From: Valencia hispanica
Lineage: Eukaryota; Chordata; Actinopteri; Cyprinodontiformes; Valenciidae
Assembly (NCBI GenBank): GCA_963556495.2
Contig: OY747723.1
Coordinates: forward strand, 12,060,501-12,124,500
Direction: 5' to 3'
Length of the DNA stretch: 64,000 nt
This document shows, in pieces, positions 1 through 64,000 of the stretch. The translations under genes and the position numbers were made by a program. Positions within the stretch are counted from its first letter, which is position 1. Each line of letters opens with the position of its first letter. The notes beneath the pieces were generated by a model. The model was not told the DNA's origin. It searched no databases and saw nothing but the letters and a program-made list of their open reading frames with translations.

Positions 1-1500
1 GAGGTAGAACTGTGCTTGATTAATGTATGCATTATCTGATTGCTCAAGCCTTAGTTATTCATTCTCCTCACAATAATTAATTCTTTAAGTGTTCAGAATT
101 TTTGCATTGATTCTAAATCAACCTTAATTAACATTAACTTTAACCTTTAGATTTATTTTTTATCATTATGAGACTGGTTGTTTAACACAACTTAAACACA
201 CTACAAGTTACATGTAAGCATGTGCACTACATGCTGTTTTAAATAATTATATATATTAATAACTGAAAATGATAATACTTAGAAAAAGATCAATACATGG
301 ATACCTCTTCATCCTTTTGGCATGGAGTCAGACAAATGGGTATGCATTTTAGTGAGAAGTAGCCCCCTGTCTAATTACTGCCATGCTAATTGAATCCCTG
401 TGTGAGTGATGTATGGGGATAGGGCTCCCTGTGACTGAATGAAAATGAAATAATGTTAAGCAGCCAAGTAGATAATCCATTTAGAACCAAGAAGGATTAG
501 TTAAAACAGTCTCATATCGCTTTTACTGTCAGTGGACATCAAAGTTGTTTGAAATATAAAATTATTTCATTCTCAGATGTTCTCTTCTTTCAGCTAAGAA
601 ATCTCTTGCAGACTAAACTTGTCCTAGGAAGATAGACAGTCCTGTTGTATTTATTTTTTTATGTAATGTTTATGTTAAAGTTCACCTTTAGATTTTGATA
701 AACAGACTCCGTAAGAAATCTGCAAAACCATATTACGGCAACCAACAACTTCAGAAACAACTTTTTACTCACAGTATCATCCAAAACACAAGAATTAAAA
801 AAGGGGCTCAGTGTTAGCATTCTGTTTTCTTGCATGTACTGACTATTGAAACCTTTAGACAAACTTTATTTGTGTATTTTTCGGATTAAATAGAATTTTA
901 TATTAGACAAAGATAACCTGCGTATAAAAAGCTGTTTCTTAATAATTTCATTTAAGCAAAAGAAGAAAAAAAGCTTTCTAAACTTTCTAAATTTCCCCCC
1001 TAAACTTCTACCACCTAAAGCAGCAACAACTGTTTTTAGCATATAAACTAGAATAGCCTAATATTGAAAAGTCTTTTAAGAGTTATAAACACATTATTAT
1101 GTAATTAGGATTTGATTATTTATTCCCTGTCTTAGTAAGTGCATCTAGGAAAGTATGTAGAGAAAACGAAAGCCTTTTGCCTTTAATTTTTCCAATAATG
1201 TACCAGAGTGACTAAACAAACGTCAGCCGCAAGAGATCTACAGTACGTTCTGATTTGATAATGCACGGAATGTCACCCTGATCAGAACCGGTGTGGACAG
1301 ACTCTCCAGGAGCAGACACAGAAACTGAGCTCATGCTGTAAGAAGATAAACATTGATGGCTACATACTATTTAAGAGTTTGGAATAGAAGGGTTGGGCAT
1401 AAATATGAGTACAGAACTGTTTTTGATTCACTCTGTCCCTTCATGTTGGCCAACATATTATATTTTATACTAAAACGCCTAAAGGACTTGGTCTCATCTT
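1..1500. other. AT-rich non-coding 3' flank of cfap47
   Basis: No open frame longer than about 70 codons and no recognisable protein, RNA gene or repeat family. The sequence is AT-rich with short A and T runs. Confidence 0.6.
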
Positions 1501-1529
1501 TGTTTTAGAAGAAGCTATTTTTAGCCATA

Positions 1530-2400
1530 ACATTGTCCAAACCATCTCAGTCTGTCCTCTCTGACTTTATCTCCAAAACATATCAAATAAGCTGTCTCTC
1601 TGATGTACTCATTCCTGACCCTATCCATCCTCGTCACTCCTGAAGATCATCATCAGACGGCTTGAGCTCTATAACCTCCAGCTCTGCCTCTTGTCTTTTC
1701 CTCATTGGCACTGTCTCTGAGCCATACATCACTGGTCACCTTTTACACCTTTTTCTGTCATCCTTGTCAATAGCCAGATATCACACCTGCCACTTTTCTC
1801 CACCTATTCCAATCTGCTTGCACACACTTCTTCAGCTCTTTTCAACACTCTCTCTTGCTTTGGACCTTTGACCCTCAGTGCTTAATGCCCTCTACCTTCT
1901 TTACTTCTACTCCCTGTAACATCGCTGTTCCACTTGTGCCCCTGTCTTTTACACACATGTATCATCTTGCGCTGACTAACCTTCATTCCTCCTTTTCCAC
2001 TGCATACCTCCACCTCTCTAGCTTTTCCTCTACCTGCACCCTGCAGACCACAGTGTACTGCAAACATCCTAGTCCATGAGGACCTCTGTCTAACCTCATC
2101 TGTCAGCCTGTCCATCGCCAAAGCAAACAAAGAAGGGGCTGAGAGCTGATCCTTGATGTAGTCCCACCTCCACCTTGACCTCCTGTCACTCCTACAGCAC
2201 ACCTCACTGCTGTCTCACAGCTCTTATGCATGCCCAGCACCCCTTAAACATATTTATCTGCCCCTCCAGAACTCCTCATGCAATACGACAGGTCCTCTAT
2301 CGGCACCCTGTCGTAGGCCTTATCTAAATCTACAAAGCTCTCTCTTCTCTGTACTTCTCCATCAGCTTCCTTAAACTAGCCTCATCGGAACAATTCCAAT
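1530..2400 (-). pseudogene. RTE (BovB-like) LINE reverse transcriptase remnant
   Basis: Read on the minus strand, pieces of one reverse transcriptase appear in order but in shifting frames. VDLDKAYDRVP (motif A) lies near 2320, GLHQGSALSP near 2150, LFALAMDRLTDEVRQ near 2110, GMKVSQRK near 1930, and the 3' part RNEYIR with RLRWFG near 1580. The catalytic YADD-type box is destroyed. These strings are typical of fish RTE elements. Stops and frameshifts throughout mean it is an old, dead copy. Confidence 0.6.
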
Positions 2401-3780
2401 TTATTGAATATGACTCTCCATGTGCTGCAGTTACATGTCACCGTTTCCATTTCTCTAAATTAGCTTATAAACATTAGGATATCCGACTTTTAATGTTTTC
2501 TTCAACTGAGTCAGTATTGTCCACATCCGCATCTCGATCCATTGATTTTTTCCCCTCCTAGCCTTAACCTCTATACTGATGCTCCTGTTTAAATCCTATA
2601 AGGAAATGTGGCATATTTTATCAAATTGGCTGACCTCAAGTGGCAAGAAGTGAAAAAACAAGAGAAAACAATGCTCAGACTGCCGATTGTTTTGCGCAGA
2701 GGCCAGAGGATCTGCTTTGTTTTGCTTAGCTTGGGGAGCCCATGCTTGGCAGCTTGTCATGATTATGAATTGGACTTCCAACATGATCTCTTGCTGCGGC
2801 AGGCAACATGGCAGACAGCAATTACAACCGGCTTGACTCATCTGTTGCTGGGGCAACGCACCCACAGAGGACGGGGGGGGGGAATAGGGGAGCCCATTTC
2901 TGCAGGTCATCTGGGGATGAAAATCAGCAAAGGCTCCAACCATCCAAGCAGACACTCAGGTTTCTGTAGGTACACACGAAGCTTCTCCTGATTTCTCACA
3001 CAGACGGTATGCAAAATACATGCACAGCCGGCCCGGCTTTCAACCTCCATCCAATCCACTGCTTTTAGTGTTCACTTTATCTGCTGTTCATCTATTTTCA
3101 CTCTCCATCACCTGTTACTCAACCATATCCGCACTCTTTCTTCCCCTTCATATCTAATTTTTTTCCCTGTCTCTCCATCAGCTATCACGCACCTCTCTAC
3201 CTCCTGTCCTTCTTAACCCAGCAGACTGCAGATGGTGCTTAATGGACAAATAGCTGAGCGTAACTGCCTTGTGAATAATTTCAAAGGCACAAGGTGAATC
3301 ACAGGACAGCTCAGTGTGTAGACACACACAGAGGTGGGCTCTTACAGGAGGATTTACAGGATTATTTTTCTTTTATTTGAAAGCCGTCTTCCATTGTTGT
3401 CTACTAGAAATGACATCGTCGACATGCCAGTTAATTGTTTAGGAGCTGTAAGGCATGCTAAGAGTAAAATCAGCGATTGAGTATAGTCCACTGCTTGGCA
3501 TTTTTGCTTTGAACCTGGGCAGTCTCAGAGAGGTGTAGTCTTATAGTCAGTAGGTTTTACACAGAACACTGGAGGAACCAATCCAGAGTACTGCTGAGAT
3601 GGAGATGATGCTGTGCATGCACAGTGTAAGACCAGTCATTAAATGACAAAGGCTCCTGAGCTTTAGAGGTACAATCTGATCTTCTAACCAGCTTAATTCC
3701 TTCTTTTCAGCAAGACGAATCTTATTTGTAAATTACACCGAATTCTTATCCACCTATTCGGACTCCTTAAACCTTTTTAC
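2401..3780. other. non-coding 3' flank, no recognised gene
   Basis: Bases 2596-2991 are open on both strands (127 and 119 codons), but neither protein resembles anything known to me and codon use looks random. A pyrimidine-rich stretch lies at 3050-3210. Nothing else is recognisable. Confidence 0.5.
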
Positions 3781-4480
3781 GTTTTGTTACACCACACCCA
3801 CAAACGTCAGTGTGTTTTACCTGGGATTTTATATAAATTAACACAAAGTGGTCCATAGTAGGAAAATAGTGCATGATTTTCAAAAAATTTAGCAAATAAA
3901 AATCTGAAAAGGGTGGGGTGTGTTTGTATTCACATTCCCTTTACTTGGATACCCCTTGTTAAAGCCTAGAACAAAGCTGTTCTGTGAAGGTCAAACATGG
4001 CGGCTGCAGTGTCATGCTTTTCTGCATGAAGAATAGGGAATCTGGTAAGAGTTTATGGGAAGATGAAACTAAATATTCACCTAACAGTCATGTTTTTTGA
4101 CTGTGGGAAACATGGCAGTGGCAGCATCATGCTGTGCAAACGCTTTTCTTCAGAAGTGCTTGGGGAAGCTGATCAGAGTTGATGGCAAGACGGAAGAAGC
4201 TAAATACAGGGCAATCTCGGAAGGAAACCTGTTAAACGCTGCAAAAGCTTGAGACTGGCATGGAGCAGTCTCTTTCTCTTTCAGCAGAAAAACTACCCAT
4301 AACATCTTCATGTTGAATGGCTCTATGTCCATACATAAATCTAATTGGGAACAGCAATACAGACTGTACTTTTCAGACCTGTGTTTGTAATAAAAATGTT
4401 TAAAAAGGAGGACACCATTACTTTCCTTCCACTTCATTATTTTGTGTTGATCTATCACGTAAATTCTATGTATTACTATT
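3780..4480 (+). mobile_element. Tc1-like transposon relic with inverted ends
   Basis: The ends are inverted copies: AACACAAAGTGG near 3840 and the reverse form of CAACACAAAATAATGAAGTGG near 4430. The interior reads in broken frames like Tc1 transposase: KHGSGSIML near 4110, then GKLIRVDGKTEEAKYRAI near 4155-4220 and a NLLNAAK string. No complete catalytic triad survives. Other relics of related elements lie near 27140, 41520, 45950 and 47080. Confidence 0.55.
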
Positions 4481-5210
4481 TAAAAGAGATAAAAGAGCCT
4501 GAGATGATAAACATTTATCACTATATCAGTATTAATTTAGTAAAACTAAATTTATACGATGTGTGAAACAAGATTGGGCGTATATAGGAATATCCATGCA
4601 CCAGATGTTGGAATCTAAATTATGGACTGATTGTCTAGACTGCATGAGATCTGGAATCTACCGCTTGCTTTCAAACGGATTGATCTCAAAACCATTATTA
4701 TAATTTAGTAGTTATGTGTGAAAGTTCATGGACAATGGAGTTTGAATGTGTTATTAAAGCAGAACATAAAAAGGACAATGTGATCATAAAAGATAATAGG
4801 TTCAGGAGAAATAATTGCATGAAGACTTTTTTCAAGCATGCAGTAATGCCACGACATGTCATTCCTATCCCAACATGTAGAATGATGAAGTTCTTTCCCT
4901 TGTTTCCTAGTTGAAAGAAACACAGAAATTGAAATGATTGGGGCAGTATTACTAAGGGTGGATTTAGCTTTAATTTCCTTCCCACAAGGTAGACTAAATA
5001 CATTTTGGCATCAGGAGAGGAATAGCTAATTAGAGTTGCTGATGAGAAACATCATGTAGTTAATGAGCCGGGAGAAGATGAGAAAAGCTTCTTTGAGAGT
5101 TGAGAGACAATGTGACAAATGTACGTGGGTAAAAATACATACCATAACATTCAGTCAGATTCTAAAAAAATATTCGAAGCTGTATTTAAAATAAAGAAGA
5201 GTTGTTTTTT
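4481..5210. other. 3' flank / 3' UTR side of cfap47
   Basis: Immediately downstream of the cfap47 stop codon on the minus strand, so part of this is probably 3' UTR. An ATTAAA hexamer reads on the minus strand at 4974-4969. No other gene is seen. Confidence 0.45.
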
Positions 5211-59176
<53,966 letters not shown>

Positions 59177-60130
59177 CTAGGAGAAAAACATTTCAAAGAG
59201 CAAACCTATCCTTCTTTCCTCTTGTGATGTTGTTAACATCTTTTGATCAAAGTGTAGAGGGAAGGTTACATTTTCTCATATTAGAAGCGTCAGAATCATA
59301 AACCTGAACTAAATATAACCTTTTCACTACCTTTCTGTTACTGAAGAACACCATACACACACCATAGCTCTTCAAGCTAATGGTAATTTACAACACTAGA
59401 CCCATTATTTAACTTTTATTAGCGATTTTATCATTAGCCATCTCAAAATTACCTAATATTAGCCATTTATTTATTACCCATCTTCTTTTTAGCTATTTTA
59501 ATTCGAGCAATTATTAGCTATTTCATTATTAAAGTTTTCAATATTGATTATTAATAGTGAATTCATTATTAGCTATTATCAGCTATCTTATTGGCCATCT
59601 TATATTGGGTAATAATAATTAATGTTGTTTGTTAGTTTTTTAGTACTTTGTAAAAATAAGTAGGGCATATTTAGCATGCATCGAACAATGCTTGCCAACC
59701 ACCATTAAACAGAAGTTTATGGCTTATGGTATTATTTTCAGTGTTTTTTGTTATAAGTTTTAAATGTCTTACGTTTTTGAACTCATCATGCATTTCGAAC
59801 GTTCCTTGAATGCACCACAGGTGTGCGATGCAGGATAGGACAGACAAGCTTCTGCCTGATGTTCATGTGTGGCTTATAAAAAAAAAGGCCGGTGTTATAT
59901 AGCTGCAGATTTTTTTTAAAACTCTGAATCAACACTAAACACGAAACAACTTGCTTTGTGAGTGGGTGAAATGAACCGAGAGTGGTTAATGATTGGTCAG
60001 TCGATGTAGTGTGATCATGCTGTATGCACATGCGTGGATCATTCCTTTTCTGAGTGTCTGGCAGGACAGTCTGGATGGAGAACAGGCCGGGTCTCTAATC
60101 TGGAGGGAATATCAGTGACAAAGTTTCACA
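59177..60130. other. cfap47 intron upstream of first visible exon
   Basis: No exon candidate with matching phase was found on the minus strand here. Bases 59400-59600 repeat ATTAGC/TTATTAGC words in a degenerate AT-rich pattern. Confidence 0.45.
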
Positions 60131-60356
60131 GAAAGTAGCTAAGGGTGGTCAGAAATGTCGCTAGAGTTGTCGCTAGGCGCTTTTTGGAAGAAAACTCGTT
60201 AAGGGGGTCTGAGGTAAGGACTACGGTGGCCCCAAGAGACAAAACACACGTAAAACAAAAAACACATGCAAATATCAAAAACACATTCAAAAACAGAAAA
60301 CATGCAGAAACAGAAAGCGTGCAAAACAAAAACCACGCAAAAGCACAAAACATTCA

Positions 60357-61035
60357 AAAACACAAAGCATGCAAACTCAGAATGCATGCAAAAACACAAA
60401 GCATTCAAACTCAGATGCATGCAAAAACACAAAGCATGCGAACTCAGATGCATGCAAAAACACAAAGCATTCAAACTCAGAATGCATGCAAAAATACAAA
60501 GCATGCAAACTCAGATGCATGCAAAAACACAAAGCATTCAAACTCAGAATGCATGCAAAAACACAAAGCATGCAAACTCAGAATGCATGCAAAAACACAA
60601 AGCATGCAAACTCAGATGGATGCAAAAACACAAAGCATGCAAACTCACATGCATGCAAAAACACAAAGCATGCTAACTCAGATGCATGCAAAAACACAAA
60701 GAATGCAAACTCAGATGCATGCAAAAACACAAAGCATCCAAACTCAGATGCATGCAAAAACACAAAGCATTCAAACTAAGGTGCATCCAAAAACACAAAG
60801 CATTCAAACTCAGAATGTATGCAAAAACACAAAGCATGCAAACTCAGATGCATGCAAAAACACAAAGCATGCAAACTCAGATGCATGCAAAAACACAAAG
60901 CATTCAAACTCAGATGCAGGCAAAAACACAAAGCAGTCAAACTCAGAATGCATGCAAAAACACAAAGCATGCAAACTCAAAATGCATGCAAAAACACAAA
61001 GCATTCAAACTCAGAATGCATGCAAAAACACAAAA
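60357..61035. repeat. 33/34-bp minisatellite, about 20 copies
   Basis: The unit reads GCATGCAAACTCAGATGCAT followed by GCAAAAACACAAA, with an extra A in some copies (CAGAATGCATGC). Palindromic GCATGC occurs twice per unit. Because 33 is a multiple of three, frames on both strands stay open over hundreds of bases; these are not genes. The leading 90 bp (60260-60356) is a degenerate prelude of AAACACA/AAAACA words. It lies within a larger non-coding repeat (from about 60130 to 61180). Confidence 0.93.
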
Positions 61036-61492
61036 CACAACGGAAGTGCTCCAGAACGCTAGAGAGCAGTGTTGAGCTCGATTTTCAAGATAAACAGGAA
61101 GTTACTTTTCCACCCAACAGATTATGTTTCGTCAGGATTTATTTGTCAGTCAGCACTGGAGTAACACAACTGAAATAGTTAAGAGATGTATTTTGATGCC
61201 GTTTTTAAGAAATTTTCACAATGGAACCAGAAAAGAGAGATTCGATTTTCGTGGTGATTAGGGTGTGAGGTGGGAGGGTTGGGGGGGGGGGGGCTGAGCT
61301 GCCTTGGGGTGTCTGCTCTCTCCCAGTGCTTTTCTATTTCCTTGTTACTGTAGTTGTGAAATTTAACTGTTGTTCCTTTTGGAGGTTTAGTGAATGCTGG
61401 CAACGTAGTCGTTTTTGTAACACATTAGCTTAGGGCTGCTGTTTTAATACTGTATTGTGATATGAAAATTCTGCTTGTTTCAGGAGAGAAAA

Positions 61493-62040
61493 ATGTTCTG
61501 TCCATATAGTGCCCAAAACGTGGGAGAGGTTGTCAAATTCTGCAGTTCATGTGGCAGAAACATATAATTTTTGTCATTTGACAACAACAGTAAGTATTTT
61601 ACAATGTCACAAAAATAAATTGCCTCAACCAGTTCTATAAGCTTTCATTTGGGTATTTATATTTTTTTGTTATTATATGGGATATTTAACTTTATGACCA
61701 TTTAAATCAATACAGCATGTATTGATTCTTATTTGTCCAGGTCATAGTTATGATTTTCCTTAAATCTACTGTGGCCCAAGGAAGCAGATTGTTGATTGAG
61801 TTTAATAAGCCAATATATTGTCATGAAAATGCAGTTATAAGGTAAATACTGGACATTTCTTGTCTGACAATCCATTTCAAACAGTTTGTCTTGTTGCTCT
61901 TTTCTTTCAGGATCCATTCAAGAAAATATTTCTGAAGAAGATCTCATTCAGAAATATTTCATGGACGGTTACTCCTAAAATGAAAATTTGGACATTTTAG
62001 CATCAAAACACAATCACAAGATTAGCCTCAAGATTAGTTT
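61493..62040 (+). pseudogene. zinc-ribbon gene fragment, two exons, disrupted
   Basis: Exon 1 (61493-61589) encodes MFCPYSAQNVGEVVKFCSSC then GRNI, then TAA where the frame would go on as FLSFDNN; donor AACA|GTAAGT. Exon 2 starts at 61911 after ttctttcag and continues in phase: SIQENISEEDLIQKYFMDGYS, a stop, then after a one-base shift NENLDILASKHNHKISL. The paired CPY/CSSC cysteines form a zinc ribbon, but one partner (CPYC) is now serine. From memory this resembles the N-terminus of a teleost multigene family with a zinc ribbon and integrase-like core. Two lesions make it a pseudogene. Confidence 0.5.
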
Positions 62041-62247
62041 TATTCTTCCATATTAAGACTCCAGTGCTAGTTGATATTATCTCCTTATGTGCATGACAAT
62101 AATGTGTCATCTTTTCAGCAAATCAATATTTACAATGGTCTGAAGAAAAAAGCAAATGAAATAAAAGGAACATTTTTGTTCACTACTGAGACAATGTTTT
62201 AGCATTTTCATTGTATTTTGAAGTAAAACATTTACCTTCTACAAACC

Positions 62248-62463
62248 TTGAGGTTTGGTGGACGTGACTGTGGCCTTGCAGTTGGACATCAAGAGCTGAT
62301 CCAGTTCAGTATGGGTTCTACTCCGAGTTCTGCTCCAAATTTCTGTGGGGACCTTCATCTACAGGACTATTTTGAACAACTAAACAGTGCCTTCAGTTCA
62401 TCACAGACCTGGGAATATTGTGTGGAGCACTACATCAGACTGAAAACACTTGCTGAGTTGTAA
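62248..62463 (+). other. unrecognised small open frame
   Basis: 71 codons ending in NSAFSSSQTWEYCVEHYIRL and a short tail. No start codon context or splice sites stand out, though AATAAA occurs downstream near 62600. Possibly the tail of a gene fragment; I do not recognise it. Confidence 0.25.
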
Positions 62464-62756
62464 CAAAGTTCCCACACATTCCAGAAAACTGAGCTTTTAC
62501 TGTGTACTCCATTTTATGGTTTTCAGAAAGCAACACCTCACCCTCTGTCAACAAAAAGCTTGAAACTGTGTTGTATTGTTTTCTTTGTTAAAATAGAAAA
62601 TAAATACGTTGTCCCCAGTTGAGATTTATTGAAAACATCAACAAACATGAAAAATTTGATCTTAGACACAAACTGTACACATGTACAATAGCAATGAATA
62701 CTTCAACTCCAGCTGCTCCATAGTCCAGCACCCCCCTTCATAAACTTAGCATACCA

Positions 62757-63958
62757 GTGATTATCAGCAGCAGGAAACATAAACCGTTAACCACACGCTC
62801 TCATATTAAACAAAATCTCAAATTGATAATCTGTCAGAAGGTTCAGCTGCCCATCATCACAATACTTAAGTTAGCTTTATTAAACATTAGATCTCTATCT
62901 GGGAAGTCTTTTCTTATCAATGACTTCATCACTCAGCATAATTTAGATGCCCTTTTTTATCAGAAACTTGGCTAGATGAAAATAACGAAACAACTGCATT
63001 GATAGAATCTACTCCTCCAAATTACAATTTCTTAAGCGTGAGCAGGAAACACAGACGAGGTGGAGGTGTAGCCACCATCTTTCACAACTCAATGAACTTT
63101 AAAAAGGTAACCCTGGGCACGTTTGATTCTTTTGAATACCTAGCCACCCAGATAAACGAGCCTAACAAAGCTTTATTTCTGAGTTTATATAAACCACCAA
63201 AACTTAACTCTAACTTCTTTAATGATTTCAATGACCTTCTTTCTGTAATATGTATCGACTATGACCAACTAATCATTGTGGTGGATATTAATATCAATAC
63301 CGACAACCCCCAAAATAGACAAGCAAAAATATTAGATGATACTCTCCACAACTTCGGCCTGATTCAGCATGTCAAACGACCAACACACAATAAAGGACAC
63401 ACTCTGGACTTAATTATCAGCAAAGGTTTAAATATTTCCAACATCTCGGCAATTAATATTGCATTATCTGACCATTTCTGTATTTTCTTTGAAAGTACCA
63501 TCTCTGCTAAATTATCCAGCCACAGTAAGACTACTATAAAAAAGCGTTTTCTAGGGGACAGTTCAGTAGAAACCTTTAAACGTATTTACCCTTCCACCAC
63601 ATCCCCCTCATCTCCCAACTCAAACTCAGTAAATAAGCTGGTAGATGATTTCCTTGCGAAAATCTCAGACATCATGGATTCCGTTGCTCCAACTAAAGTG
63701 AAAGTAGTCTCAGGTAGAAAGAAGTCTCAGTGGACAAGTAATCCACTGGTACGTAGTGAAAAAAGAGAGTGTCGACGAGCCGAGAGAAAATGGCGGAAAA
63801 CTCGACTCCAGGTTAACTGTGAGATCTACAAAGAGAGACTGAATAGATTTCAGCTAACTATAAAAGATGCTAGAGAATCGCTCTTTTCTAAAATCATCAA
63901 CAGAAACATTAATAATGCATGGACTCTATTTGCAACAGTGGAAAGACTAATACTTTAA
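62757..63958 (+). pseudogene. L2 LINE ORF2 N-terminal part: endonuclease and linker
   Basis: Frame 62757-62975 gives [20 protein letters not shown], then one frameshift within the LTETWLDE box. Frame 62999-63958 continues with [36 protein letters not shown] and ALSDHFCIFF. The GDFN box reads VVDININTD, so glycine and phenylalanine are changed while the aspartate is kept. The pre-RT linker (AERKWRKTR) follows, then a stop at 63958. The reverse transcriptase would lie beyond the window. Confidence 0.75.
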
Positions 63959-64000
63959 TGACAGTAGCCCCTGAAATAAACTCTACCAGGGCCTGCAATG

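Noticed and set aside
2596..2991. Overlapping open frames of 119 and 127 codons on opposite strands
   Set aside because: No recognisable domain, both strands equally open, no splice or start context; likely chance.
60060..60130. A further cfap47 exon upstream of 59176
   Set aside because: No acceptor/donor pair gives an open phase-0-ending exon with ASH-like sequence.
60145..61178. A 305-codon frame and several others over the minisatellite
   Set aside because: The 33-bp unit keeps any frame open; the proteins are just repeats of the unit.

Overview
The window is vertebrate nuclear DNA, almost certainly from a teleost fish and probably a percomorph. It has a spliced gene with short exons and long introns. 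The introns are packed with the usual fish repeats: L2/CR1-clade LINEs whose ORF1 is an SGNH esterase, a Rex1-like LINE, Tx1/L1-type LINEs with a long G-rich 3' tail, RTE, hAT, Tc1, piggyBac and THAP-encoding TTAA elements. There is no bacterial or organellar sequence, no CRISPR array, and I recognise no tRNA or rRNA.

One host gene runs across nearly the whole window on the minus strand. I could place 12 consecutive exons of the 3' part of cfap47 (cilia and flagella associated protein 47), from 59176 down to the stop codon at 5211. Every junction has AG/GT intron ends and every codon phase fits, giving 1,755 nt (584 codons plus stop). The product is a chain of immunoglobulin-like ASH/MSP-type domains that serves in axonemes, chiefly the sperm flagellum. 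The 5' exons must lie beyond base 64000. Bases 1-5210 are 3' flank, with an RTE remnant and a Tc1 relic but no recognisable gene.

The rest is mobile DNA, much of it nested, and I could often fix the nesting order from target-site duplications (TSDs). Intron 5403-14804 holds a hAT element with a second hAT MITE inside it, a TIR element split by a 4.9 kb L2 LINE, and another hAT MITE. Intron 14974-24114 holds a Rex1 fragment split by an L2 LINE (7-bp TSD), which is itself split by an antisense L2 fragment, then a TTAA MITE. Intron 24277-34090 holds a BED-zinc-finger hAT and a second hAT that swallowed a 4.6 kb L1/Tx1 element with a 14-bp TSD. Intron 34257-39532 holds an L1 remnant cut by a hAT and by a piggyBac element. 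Intron 43017-58549 holds an internally deleted Tc1, a Kolobok-like THAP element, and a possible LTR interrupted by a nearly full-length 7.3 kb L1. Bases 59177-64000 hold a 33-bp minisatellite, a zinc-ribbon pseudogene and an L2 LINE running off the end.

I found no self-evidently new system. The most notable items are the fully phased cfap47 exon chain, the layered TE nests dated by their TSDs, a chimeric open frame joining antisense Rex1 to an L2 esterase, an L1 endonuclease with a replaced catalytic aspartate, and the large G-rich L1 3' tails.
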